The position numbers and the translations under genes are program-made. Below are positions 1 through 5,917 of a DNA stretch of 15,144 bases, piece after piece. Location of the stretch: assembly GCA_002732675.1 (NCBI GenBank), contig NVRR01000045.1, positions 1-15,144 of the forward strand. Direction: 5' to 3'. The notes under the pieces are model-generated. The model had not been told where the DNA came from. It saw only the letters and a list, made by a program, of their open reading frames with translations, and did no database searches. Within the stretch, counting starts at the first letter, position 1. The number at the start of each line of letters is the position of its first letter. The stretch comes from Sneathiella sp. GTDB taxonomy: Bacteria > Pseudomonadota > Alphaproteobacteria > Sneathiellales > Sneathiellaceae.

Positions 1-71
1 CAGCCCGATAGAAAAACCCCCAGCGCCAGAAAAAGGGCCATACGCGTGAGAAGGGATGCTGTGTGTGTCAT
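1..71 (-). CDS. flgH: FlgH, flagellar L-ring lipoprotein (5' end only, cut by window edge)
   Basis: Only the first 23 codons and two bases of the next are in the window. They encode a lipoprotein signal peptide: a short Thr/Arg-containing N-terminus, a hydrophobic stretch (MALFLALGVF) and the lipobox LSG followed by a codon beginning TG, which allows Cys. FlgH forms the outer-membrane L-ring around the rod and is normally a lipoprotein. Its place directly after flgA in the flgF-G-A-H order is the main reason for the name, since no mature FlgH sequence is visible. An in-frame ATG at 95 abuts the flgA stop (TAAATG) and would add 8 residues. ATG 71 is preferred because it gives a normal-length signal peptide and has AAGAAAG upstream. 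Probably co-transcribed from the promoter ahead of flgF. Confidence 0.75.
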   Translation of the reverse strand, partial: MTHTASLLTRMALFLALGVFLSG

Positions 72-95
72 AAGATAAGCTTTCTTGATCGGCAT

Positions 96-1055
96 TTATT
101 GGACTGCGGCGAGTTGCTGTGAGGCGGAAATTACGTGAACTTCCCGCTCATTGACGACTTGCGCCTGAATAACTTTACGGCTGTTGATATTTTCAACCCG
201 GATGATGTCTCCTGTGCCACCGGCTTCTAATGTTCTGCCGGAGACAGTCAGGAACAAGCCGCCCTGGCGTAGAACGACAGCAACCAGTTTACCTTTTTTG
301 ACGGTCACGGGGTCACCCAGGTTATTCATATTCACCGGCACACCTGCGCGGACTGAACGCCGAGGGCTTTTGCCGATAAGTAGGGCAGCGTCAGTAATGG
401 CATTACGGCCAAGTCTTGCTGCATGCACGGCCTTATGCTCAATATCGTCTTCGCGGATCTCACGGCCTGAAGGCGTGAAGTTTTTTAGGACGGGAACCAT
501 GATCTGCTTATGGACCTTGCCGCTAATTTTAAAACGGGTACCGCTTTCTACATTGGCGGGAGCGAGGAGTTCAGCCGTAAACTGACCGCTGCGCTTATTG
601 ACGTAAATATTTTCAACCGAAACTGTTGCCTCTTGATCTGTACCAACCTTGATATTTGATTGCTGGCTTGCAAAACTGATCTCGAAAAGCTCCAGGTTCA
701 TGTCATATTCCAACGCTGCCCGGATTTCTGCCGAGATATTCTCAAAAGGAATACGGGTCCCGAGGCGCTGGATTTTAATCCGCCGCACCGGTGACGTCGG
801 ACGCCAGTCCAGACCATGAGTACGGGCGACCTTGGCGACAGAAATTGCCTTGAAGATAACAGATTTTCCGGGGTTCGGGGCAGGGGCAATAACCTGCTCC
901 GACTTGTCGCCGGCACCGTCGAAGACATCGCCAAAGGTAATTTCAGGCCCTTCAACGGTAATGTTCTGCCGCAAGGTTACCAGTTCGCCGCCAAACGCCA
1001 ATACGGGCATGGACAGGGCAACAAGAAGGGCGATGATAGATGTGTAATATTTCAT
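96..1055 (-). CDS. flgA: FlgA, flagellar basal-body P-ring formation protein
   Basis: FlgA is a periplasmic chaperone needed to assemble the FlgI P-ring around the distal rod. The 319-residue product starts with a Sec signal peptide (MKYYTSIIALLVALSMPVLA, cleavage near residue 20-23). A divergent middle region follows, then a C-terminal SAF/FlgA domain over about residues 195-315. That domain includes IREDDIEHKAV, LIGKSPRRSVRAG and the glycine-rich GRTLEAGGTGDIIRVEN segment ending in VIQAQVV, which is the family's signature pattern. An ATG 15 bases upstream (1070) is in frame. The start at 1055 is chosen because GAGG lies 5 bases before it and the signal peptide then begins normally. The gene follows flgG closely in the flgF-G-A-H run. 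Its length is within the range of long alphaproteobacterial FlgA proteins. Confidence 0.93.
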   Translation of the reverse strand: MKYYTSIIALLVALSMPVLAFGGELVTLRQNITVEGPEITFGDVFDGAGDKSEQVIAPAPNPGKSVIFKAISVAKVARTHGLDWRPTSPVRRIKIQRLGTRIPFENISAEIRAALEYDMNLELFEISFASQQSNIKVGTDQEATVSVENIYVNKRSGQFTAELLAPANVESGTRFKISGKVHKQIMVPVLKNFTPSGREIREDDIEHKAVHAARLGRNAITDAALLIGKSPRRSVRAGVPVNMNNLGDPVTVKKGKLVAVVLRQGGLFLTVSGRTLEAGGTGDIIRVENINSRKVIQAQVVNEREVHVISASQQLAAVQ

Positions 1056-1082
1056 AACAGCCTCATTCATTCTGAATAGTCA

Positions 1083-1871
1083 TTAGCCACTAAGCTGATT
1101 GGTAACAGACATCATTTCGTCTGCGGCGGTGATGGTCTTGGAACACATCTCGTAGGCGCGCTGGGCGCTAATGAGAGATGTAATCTCCTGAACGGCGTTG
1201 ACGTTCGACATTTCAAGATACCCCTGGCGCAATGTACCGAAACCTGTCGACCCCGGAACGCCGATGGTCGGTGCTCCAGACGCTGTACTTTCCTTGAACA
1301 AACTGTCGCCAAGTGGCTGAAGGCCCCCATTATTAAAGAAGATGGCGAGATCGAGCTGGCCAACAGTCTGTTGACTGACCTGACCATCGATCTGCACCTG
1401 AACTTCGCCGCTCGGGTTGATGGTGACGGCGATGGCGTCCTGCGGGATTGTCACACTGGGGATAACGGTAAAGCCGTCCTGGGTGACAATTTCTCCGCTT
1501 GGGCTCAACTGAAAGGAACCCGCCCGGCTATAAGCCTCTTCACCGCTTGGCAGCAGGACCCGAAAGTATCCTTCGCCTTGTATGGCCATGTCGTAGGTGT
1601 TGCCTGTTGCCTCCAGGCCGCCCTGATCGGTAATCCGGTAGACGGAGGCGGTTTTTACACCGACACCGATCTGGATACCGGCGGGCACGATTGTACCTGC
1701 GTCAGAGGAGGCAGCACCGGCGCGTTCCATATCCTGATACAGGAGATCCTGGAATTCAGCGCGTTGCCGCTTAAACCCTGTGGTTGTCATATTGGCGATA
1801 TTATTGGAGATAACATCGACGTTGAGTTGCTGGGCCAACATTCCGGTGGCGGCAATTCCGAGTGCACGCAT
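1083..1871 (-). CDS. flgG: FlgG, flagellar distal rod protein
   Basis: FlgG is the distal rod protein of the flagellar basal body, exported by the flagellar type III system to join the proximal rod to the hook. The 262-residue product has the usual full length. Its N-terminus carries the rod/hook signature (VISNNIANMTTTGFKRQ, about residues 20-36), followed by the FlgG-type segment RAEFQDLLYQ. Typical D1-region sequence (IQGEGYFRVLLPSGEEAYSR) comes next. The C-terminal helix (SNVNAVQEITSLISAQRAYE, then SKTITAADEMM) is characteristic of rod and hook proteins. The Shine-Dalgarno sequence AGAAGGA lies 8 bases before the ATG and abuts the flgF stop codon, indicating co-translation in one operon. 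No defect was seen. Confidence 0.97.
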   Translation of the reverse strand: MRALGIAATGMLAQQLNVDVISNNIANMTTTGFKRQRAEFQDLLYQDMERAGAASSDAGTIVPAGIQIGVGVKTASVYRITDQGGLEATGNTYDMAIQGEGYFRVLLPSGEEAYSRAGSFQLSPSGEIVTQDGFTVIPSVTIPQDAIAVTINPSGEVQVQIDGQVSQQTVGQLDLAIFFNNGGLQPLGDSLFKESTASGAPTIGVPGSTGFGTLRQGYLEMSNVNAVQEITSLISAQRAYEMCSKTITAADEMMSVTNQLSG

Positions 1872-1886
1872 TTTATCTATCCTTCT

Positions 1887-2609
1887 CTATTGTACTGCTG
1901 GCATTTCTTCGATTGTCTTCATTTGCAGATCATGTTCTGCATCAATGAGTTGCTGGGCGGACTGGTAGGCCCGCATGATGTCAATCATTGCTGTCATTTC
2001 AAGAATGGGCTGAACATTGGATTTCTCTAGCATCCGATGTACCAGTGCGGCGCCGACAGCCGGTACCGGGGTAAAACCTTCAGCGTCATAAAGCCCGTCA
2101 CCCACTTGCTTGAGCACTTGCGGATTTTCGAAACGGACGATTTCCATTTTCTGGGTTTGTCCGGGGCCGGTTGTAACCGTGCCGTCCGGGGCAAAGGTAA
2201 TTTCCTGGAACTGCACGTTTACAGACATCTTGCGGCCCGTCTCATCCAGCAAAAAATCATTGTTGATGGTGACGATATTCCCTTCAGGATCCAGACGAAA
2301 ACTGCCATTTCTTGTATAGCGAATGCCCTGTTCCGTTTCGATTGAGAAATAACCTTCTCCACTGATGGCGACATCCAGCGGACGGCCAGTATGGCTGAGT
2401 TCACCTTCTTGCAAATTCCGGTAACTGCCGTAGTCTTCGACGAAGGACATCTCCGTCGCGCCGACTTTATTAAAGAGAAACTCCTTGAACAAAGGATGCT
2501 CGCTCTTAAAGGCTGTCGTGTTCAGATTGGCGAGGTTATTGGCAGTAATATCTAACCACCGTTTCAGCGCCATTTGCTGTGATAATCCAATTGCAACTGC
2601 ATTTTCCAT
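1887..2609 (-). CDS. flgF: FlgF, flagellar proximal rod protein
   Basis: FlgF is a rod protein of the flagellar basal body. The 240-residue product begins MENAVAIGLSQQMALKRWLD and continues with the rod signature ITANNLANLNTTAFKSE (about residues 21-37). It has the hook/basal-body core LDVAISGEGYFSIETEQGIR and ends in a C-terminal amphipathic helix (SNVQPILEMTAMIDIMRAYQ). It is distinguished from FlgG by its shorter length, the NLNTTAFK form of the signature and its place directly before flgG. The open frame extends 23 codons upstream to 2678. That extension is rejected because it crosses the sigma-54 promoter, and ATG 2609 has AGAAGGG 8 bases upstream. First gene of the flgF-G-A-H operon. 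Confidence 0.95.
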   Translation of the reverse strand: MENAVAIGLSQQMALKRWLDITANNLANLNTTAFKSEHPLFKEFLFNKVGATEMSFVEDYGSYRNLQEGELSHTGRPLDVAISGEGYFSIETEQGIRYTRNGSFRLDPEGNIVTINNDFLLDETGRKMSVNVQFQEITFAPDGTVTTGPGQTQKMEIVRFENPQVLKQVGDGLYDAEGFTPVPAVGAALVHRMLEKSNVQPILEMTAMIDIMRAYQSAQQLIDAEHDLQMKTIEEMPAVQ

Positions 2610-2617
2610 TTTTTCTG

Positions 2618-2624
2618 CCCTTCT
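2618..2624 (-). promoter_or_regulatory. Ribosome binding site that fixes the flgF start
   Basis: AGAAGGG on the minus strand lies 8 bases before ATG 2609. It supports this start over the longer open frame reaching 2678. It partly overlaps one arm (2621-2630) of a 10-bp inverted repeat. Confidence 0.8.
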
Positions 2625-2668
2625 GGCACAAATTGACTTGCCTTTCATATGCAGAAGCTGTGCCAGAA
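2621..2668. repeat. 10-bp inverted repeat flanking the flgF promoter core
   Basis: TTCTGGCACA (2621-2630) and TGTGCCAGAA (2659-2668) are perfect reverse complements separated by 28 bp. The distal arm includes the sigma-54 -24 element. The proximal arm overlaps the flgF ribosome binding site. A further copy of the core TTCTGGCA is at 2769-2776, and a related CCAGAAGGGCA appears at about 2744-2754 (plus) and 2613-2623 (minus). Part of the symmetry may reflect the promoter element itself. Confidence 0.5.
2650..2665 (-). promoter_or_regulatory. Sigma-54 (RpoN) promoter for flgF-flgG-flgA-flgH
   Basis: The minus strand reads TGGCACAGCTTCTGCA. The sigma-54 consensus is TGGCACG-N4-TTGCA, and this site matches it except for one base in each half. 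The essential GG and GC pairs are separated by exactly 10 bases. The predicted transcription start, about 12 bases past the GC, falls near 2640, leaving a leader of roughly 30 bases before the flgF ATG. In Caulobacter the flgF operon is a late, sigma-54-dependent class, which agrees with this assignment. Confidence 0.82.
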
Positions 2669-2700
2669 AAAAAATCATTACAAAACAAATAGTTACTATG

Positions 2701-2716
2701 AATTCAGCCCTGAATT
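2701..2716. promoter_or_regulatory. Palindrome, possible activator or operator site
   Basis: AATTCAG-CC-CTGAATT is a perfect 7-bp inverted repeat with a 2-bp spacer. It lies about 70 bp upstream of the predicted sigma-54 start for flgF and about 195 bp upstream of the predicted fliL start. The symmetry suggests a dimeric DNA-binding protein, possibly the sigma-54 enhancer-binding activator. The protein is not known; the symmetry is observed and the role is inferred. Confidence 0.4.
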
Positions 2717-2853
2717 AGTGCAGGGAGGCCCGGCGATTTTGGCCCAGAAGGGCAATTTTTTCCTACCTTTCTGGCAATAGGCCATTTTTTAGGAACATTT
2801 TTCTAAATAAATAATCCTTTTTTATGCAAGTTCTTCACAATCTCAACACCTTG

Positions 2854-2861
2854 TTAACCAA
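2854..2861 (+). promoter_or_regulatory. CtrA-like half-site upstream of fliL
   Basis: TTAACCAA differs by one base from the CtrA half-site TTAACCAT described in Caulobacter. It sits 11 bp upstream of the proposed -35 element of the fliL promoter. In Caulobacter fliLM is an early, CtrA-controlled operon, so the placement is sensible. One 8-base near-match is weak evidence alone, and the second TTAA of a full site is absent. Confidence 0.4.
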
Positions 2862-2872
2862 GTTCTCCTAGT

Positions 2873-2901
2873 CTGACTGCATGATAAAGGGGCGATACAA
2901 T
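2873..2901 (+). promoter_or_regulatory. Sigma-70-like promoter for fliL-fliM
   Basis: A -35 element CTGACT (2873-2878, with the TGAC core) is followed after 17 bp by a -10 element TACAAT (2896-2901, one mismatch to TATAAT). Transcription would start near 2908, giving a leader of about 16 bases before ATG 2924. This supports ATG 2924 over GTG 2912, which would be almost leaderless. Confidence 0.55.
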
Positions 2902-2923
2902 CGTCGAAAGGGTGACTGGATCA

Positions 2924-3451
2924 ATGGCAGATGAGTTAGAAGACGAAGCACAGGACTCTGAACTTGAGGGGGATGAGGTTAAAAAGAAGCGGAAGGGCCT
3001 GAGCGGAAAAGCTCTGGTTCTCTTTGTCCTGCTCCCGATCCTGGTAATCGGGGGTGGCGCGGGTGGCGCATATTTCGCGGGGCTCTTTGACAGCACCGGT
3101 CCGACCGAAGAAGAGTTGGCAGCTGAGGCGGCAGAGAAAAACAAGAAGGTTGTCTTCTATGACCTGCCGGAGATGCTCGTCAATTTAAACTCCGGATCAA
3201 CAAAAAGCAGTTTTCTGAAACTTGGCGTTTCGCTCGAACTCGAAGACGAAACAACAGTTCCGGATCTTGAACTCCTTATGCCGCGGATTATGGATAACTT
3301 CCAAGTCTATCTTAGGGAATTGCGGAAAGAGGATTTGAACGGCTCCGCCGGGGTTTTCAGGCTGAAACAAGAACTCCTGATGCGCATTAACAGCTCGGTC
3401 AGTCCGATTAAAGTCAATGATATACTTTTTAAAGAAATGCTTGTGCAGTAG
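2924..3451 (+). CDS. fliL: FliL, flagellar basal body-associated protein
   Basis: FliL is an inner-membrane protein that surrounds or supports the stator units and affects torque and swarming. The 175-residue product has an acidic, lysine-ended cytoplasmic N-terminus (residues 1-25) and one transmembrane helix at about 29-53 (ALVLFVLLPILVIGGGAGG). A short acidic linker and the periplasmic FliL domain follow, with FYDLPEMLVNLNS, FLKLGVSLELED and the C-terminal LLMRINSSVSPIKVNDILFK. An in-frame GTG at 2912 is rejected because its GGTGA context is the likely ribosome binding site of ATG 2924. First gene of the fliL-fliM operon; its stop codon overlaps the fliM ribosome binding site (TAGGAAG). 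Confidence 0.94.
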   Translation: MADELEDEAQDSELEGDEVKKKRKGLSGKALVLFVLLPILVIGGGAGGAYFAGLFDSTGPTEEELAAEAAEKNKKVVFYDLPEMLVNLNSGSTKSSFLKLGVSLELEDETTVPDLELLMPRIMDNFQVYLRELRKEDLNGSAGVFRLKQELLMRINSSVSPIKVNDILFKEMLVQ

Positions 3452-3459
3452 GAAGCCGG

Positions 3460-4623
3460 ATGTCTGATCAAAACGATGAAATGGATATGGCCGCTGCGAT
3501 GGAAGCGGATGATGATATGGCGGCTGCGATGGCGGCCGGTGATGATGATGACGACATGGCCGCCGCAATGGACGGAGCGGGTGGTGAGGACGACATGGCC
3601 GCTGCGATGGGCGGGGGCGATGAGGACGCAGGTGCCAGTATTGCCGAAGCCTCCAGCGGTCACGCAACGCGGGTTCTGAACCAGGACGAGATTGACAGTC
3701 TTCTTGGCTTCGACATGGATGGGGACAGTTCCGGGGAGAATTCCGGCATCAAGGCGATTATCAATTCCGCCCTGGTGAATTATGAACGGCTTCCGATGCT
3801 GGAAGTGGTTTTTGACCGGCTTGTCCGGATGATGACCACTTCGCTTAGAAACTTTACATCGGATAACGTTGAAGTCAGCCTCGATAACATCACATCTATT
3901 CGTTTCGGCGATTATTTGAATTCAATTCCTTTGCCCGCCATCCTGAGCGTATTTCGCGCTGAAGAATGGGACAATTATGGTTTGATCATGGTCGAAAGTT
4001 CCCTGATTTATTCCATCGTGGACGTCTTGCTTGGCGGGCGGCGAGGGACGGCCGCTATGAGGATTGAAGGGCGGCCTTATACGACCATCGAACGCAATCT
4101 GGTGGAACGCATGGTATCGGTTGTTCTAAGTGATATGTCTGCGGCTTTTGAGCCTTTAAGCCCTGTCAATTTTGTGCATGAACGGATTGAAACCAATCCA
4201 CGATTTGCGACCATCGCCCGGCCTGCCAACGCGGCCATTCTGATCAAACTCCGGATTGATATGGAAGACCGCGGCGGGCGTATTGAGCTTCTTCTGCCGT
4301 ATGCCACGCTTGAACCGGTTCGTGAATTGCTTTTACAGATGTTTATGGGCGAGAAATTTGGCCGCGACAGTATCTGGGAAAACCATCTGGCGACAGAACT
4401 CTGGTCGACAGAAGTCGATATTCAGGCGGTTCTGGACGAGAAGGAAATGTCCTTGAGTGAAGTGCTGGCCATGGACGTGGGTGATACCATCATGTTCAAC
4501 GCCTCCCCCGATAGCCCAACGGTTTTAAGGTGTGGCGGGATTTCTATGGTATCTGGAAAAATGGGTCGTTCGGGCCAGAATATTGCAGTCAAAGTTGACA
4601 AATCACTACGGCCAATGGGGTAA
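3460..4623 (+). CDS. fliM: FliM, flagellar motor switch protein, with repeat-bearing N-terminal extension
   Basis: FliM is the C-ring switch protein that binds phosphorylated CheY and sets rotation direction. The 387-residue product contains the CheY-binding peptide VLNQDEIDSLL, but at residues 72-82 rather than at the N-terminus. Before it is an acidic extension with four copies of DMAAAM (residues 9-14, 19-24, 32-37, 45-50). The CheC-like middle domain starts near IINSALVNYERLPMLEVVFD (about 100-119) and has the conserved GGRRG turn at 192-196. The C-terminal SpoA/FliN-like domain follows (VDIQAVLDEKEMSLSEVLAM). ATG 3460 has AGGAAG upstream. No fliN follows, unlike in enteric bacteria; the next gene encodes a DUF6468 protein 5 bases downstream. 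Confidence 0.96.
   Translation: MSDQNDEMDMAAAMEADDDMAAAMAAGDDDDDMAAAMDGAGGEDDMAAAMGGGDEDAGASIAEASSGHATRVLNQDEIDSLLGFDMDGDSSGENSGIKAIINSALVNYERLPMLEVVFDRLVRMMTTSLRNFTSDNVEVSLDNITSIRFGDYLNSIPLPAILSVFRAEEWDNYGLIMVESSLIYSIVDVLLGGRRGTAAMRIEGRPYTTIERNLVERMVSVVLSDMSAAFEPLSPVNFVHERIETNPRFATIARPANAAILIKLRIDMEDRGGRIELLLPYATLEPVRELLLQMFMGEKFGRDSIWENHLATELWSTEVDIQAVLDEKEMSLSEVLAMDVGDTIMFNASPDSPTVLRCGGISMVSGKMGRSGQNIAVKVDKSLRPMG
3484..3609 (+). repeat. Four DMAAAM-coding repeats inside fliM
   Basis: Imperfect copies of GAYATGGCNGCNGCNATG lie at 3484-3501, 3514-3531, 3553-3570 and 3592-3609, spaced 30, 39 and 39 bases and separated by Asp/Gly/Ala-rich codons. Third positions differ between copies, so the peptide seems to be under selection rather than the DNA being a recent duplication. 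Confidence 0.8.
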
Positions 4624-4628
4624 AGAAA

Positions 4629-5111
4629 ATGATGAATTATATTTCGGTGGATTTCTTGTTGAATATACTCTTGGTCGGTCTGTTGCTCGCGACGATTGGC
4701 TATTGTGCGCTTCTGAATAAAAGACTGTCGGTTTTGCGCGGCGCGCATCAGGAGCTACGAGACCTGTCCGCGGCCTTCGATCAGTCCATTGTCAAGTCCA
4801 GGCTCGGGGTTAATGAATTAAAATTGGTTGCGGAAAGCGCCGGACGGGAGATCAAGGCGGAAATCAGTCAGGCGAAGGACCTGATTGAGGAGTTGCAAAT
4901 GATCAATGCCTCCAGCACCCGGATTGCAGATCGCCTGCAAAAAAACACCGTGACAAAGCCAGCGCCGCGTTTGCATGTTCCGTTTGCTGACGACCCGGCG
5001 GGCCTTTTCGGCACAGAAGAAGAGACAAGTAACGTTGTTTCACATACCCCCAGGGCATTTCGGACAGAAGCTGAAAAAGAGCTTTTTAACATGCTGCGTA
5101 AAGCGTCATAG
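4629..5111 (+). CDS. DUF6468 family membrane-anchored coiled-coil protein
   Basis: This 160-residue protein has one N-terminal transmembrane helix at about residues 8-28 (FLLNILLVGLLLATIGYCAL). A long predicted coiled coil follows from about 38 to 105, starting at the NKRLSVLR and HQELRDLSAAF segments. Next is a Pro-rich linker, and then a conserved-looking tail RTEAEKELFNMLRKA. Size, topology and position between fliM and motE match the alphaproteobacterial DUF6468 family, whose function is unknown to me. The start lies 5 bases after the fliM stop, with a second in-frame ATG at 4632. The link to the switch or stator is inferred from gene order only. Confidence 0.75.
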   Translation: MMNYISVDFLLNILLVGLLLATIGYCALLNKRLSVLRGAHQELRDLSAAFDQSIVKSRLGVNELKLVAESAGREIKAEISQAKDLIEELQMINASSTRIADRLQKNTVTKPAPRLHVPFADDPAGLFGTEEETSNVVSHTPRAFRTEAEKELFNMLRKAS

Positions 5112-5125
5112 GGCAGAGAATACAG

Positions 5126-5803
5126 ATGTTGAAAAATATACGCGTTCTTCCGCTCACGCTTGTTGCACTGCTCCTTATTTTTGGGCTCAAGATAGGGGCC
5201 GTCTGGACGGACGCCCAAGGGCTCCTTTTTAATATGAGCATCCAGGAAGCCCAGGCGACGGAGCAAAAGGCCGAGACCGAAGAAGAGGCCCCTGTTGAGG
5301 AAAAGGTCGCAAGTGAGGACGTGGTCGCGGAAGCCAAGCCACCGGTAAAAGATCTGTCCATGCCACCCCCGCCGCAATTCACCAAAAGTGAAATTGAGGT
5401 TCTGGAACGGCTTGTTGAACGACGCTCCGAACTTGACCGTCGGAACCAGGAAATCGATATGCGGGATAATTTGTTGAAAGCGACGGAAGCGCGCATCGAC
5501 GAAAAAATCAGTCAATTGAAGGAAATGGAAGAAACGCTGAACAAGCTTCTGCAGCTTCATGATGAGCAGAAAGTGGCGCAGCTGGACAGCATCGTCAAGA
5601 TATATGAGAAGATGAAGCCAAAGGATGCAGCGCGGATTTTCAACAGTCTTGAAATGGAGATCCTGATCAATGTAGCCAGCAAAATTAAGGAGTCGAAAAT
5701 GGCCCCCATCCTTGCGGCTATGAACAGTCAGCGGGCAAATAAGCTGACCGTAGAGCTGGCGACCCAACGGCAATTACCTGGCCGCGACAGCAAGAAAAGC
5801 TAA
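5126..5803 (+). CDS. motE: MotE-like protein, periplasmic MgtE_N-type motor chaperone
   Basis: MotE of Sinorhizobium is a periplasmic chaperone for the motility protein MotC, and homologues lie in many alphaproteobacterial flagellar clusters. The 225-residue product has a signal anchor at about residues 7-27. A Glu/Pro-rich spacer (45-83) and a charged coiled coil (about 86-147) follow. The C-terminal MgtE_N-like helical domain (about 150-212) contains IVKIYEKMKPKDAARIFNSL and KESKMAPILAAMNSQRA, the family's hallmark. It starts 14 bases after the DUF6468 gene with only a weak ribosome binding site. No motC is in this window, so its client here could be one of the MotB-like proteins downstream; that is inference. 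Confidence 0.85.
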   Translation: MLKNIRVLPLTLVALLLIFGLKIGAVWTDAQGLLFNMSIQEAQATEQKAETEEEAPVEEKVASEDVVAEAKPPVKDLSMPPPPQFTKSEIEVLERLVERRSELDRRNQEIDMRDNLLKATEARIDEKISQLKEMEETLNKLLQLHDEQKVAQLDSIVKIYEKMKPKDAARIFNSLEMEILINVASKIKESKMAPILAAMNSQRANKLTVELATQRQLPGRDSKKS

Positions 5804-5845
5804 ATATCCCGAAACAGACCATATCTCGCTGTTTGAATAGTAATA

Positions 5846-5875
5846 TTTACCGCTGATTAACCATTCGGCGGTAAA
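5846..5875. promoter_or_regulatory. Inverted repeat enclosing a CtrA-type TTAACCAT motif
   Basis: TTTACCGC (5846-5853) and GCGGTAAA (5868-5875) are perfect 8-bp reverse complements. The 14-base loop contains TTAACCAT at 5857-5864, an exact match to the CtrA half-site described in Caulobacter. The element is 43 bp before the first MotB-like gene, in the 114-bp gap after motE. No U-run follows either arm, so it is not a typical terminator. It is more likely an operator, a promoter element or a leader hairpin. Confidence 0.5.
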
Positions 5876-5917
5876 ATTTGCCCAGTAGTAAATGAACTGT
5901 TCTTTTCCGAGAGGAAA

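Larger units (their letters stand above)
2610..2923. promoter_or_regulatory. Divergent flgF/fliL control region (314 bp, no gene)
   Basis: No plausible coding sequence lies here. The region holds the flgF sigma-54 promoter, a 10-bp inverted repeat, a 16-bp palindrome and a nested pair of inverted repeats at 2760-2795 (TTCCTA/TAGGAA outside, TGGC/GCCA inside). T-tracts occur at about 2756-2761, 2785-2790, 2798-2802 and 2818-2823. A CtrA-like half-site and a sigma-70-like promoter lie before fliL. The two divergent operons therefore appear to use different sigma factors from a shared region. Confidence 0.75.

Noticed and set aside
1371..2030. 219-codon open frame on the plus strand antisense to flgG and flgF
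   Set aside because: The opposite strand encodes clear FlgG and FlgF; the antisense product is Cys/His-rich and domain-free.
2623..2640. Second sigma-54-like sequence (TGGCAC...TTGC) on the plus strand
   Set aside because: GG and GC are 13 bases apart instead of 10.
2741..2753. Sigma-54-like GG...GC pair upstream of fliL
   Set aside because: Spacing is 9 bases instead of 10, and other consensus positions do not fit.
2741..2761. Short GC hairpin followed by six T, terminator-like
   Set aside because: The stem is about 4 bp and lies between divergent promoters, where no transcript needs to end on that strand.
2912..2923. GTG start for fliL
   Set aside because: It would be almost leaderless from the predicted promoter, and its GGTGA context fits a ribosome binding site for ATG 2924.
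3197..3667. Minus-strand frame with a His/Pro/Arg-rich repeat product
   Set aside because: The apparent repeat is only the reverse reading of the DMAAAM codons of fliM and the end of fliL.
4868..5773. 301-codon minus-strand open frame opposite the DUF6468 and motE genes
   Set aside because: Both plus-strand proteins have recognisable domains and operon spacing. The antisense frame is a shadow.
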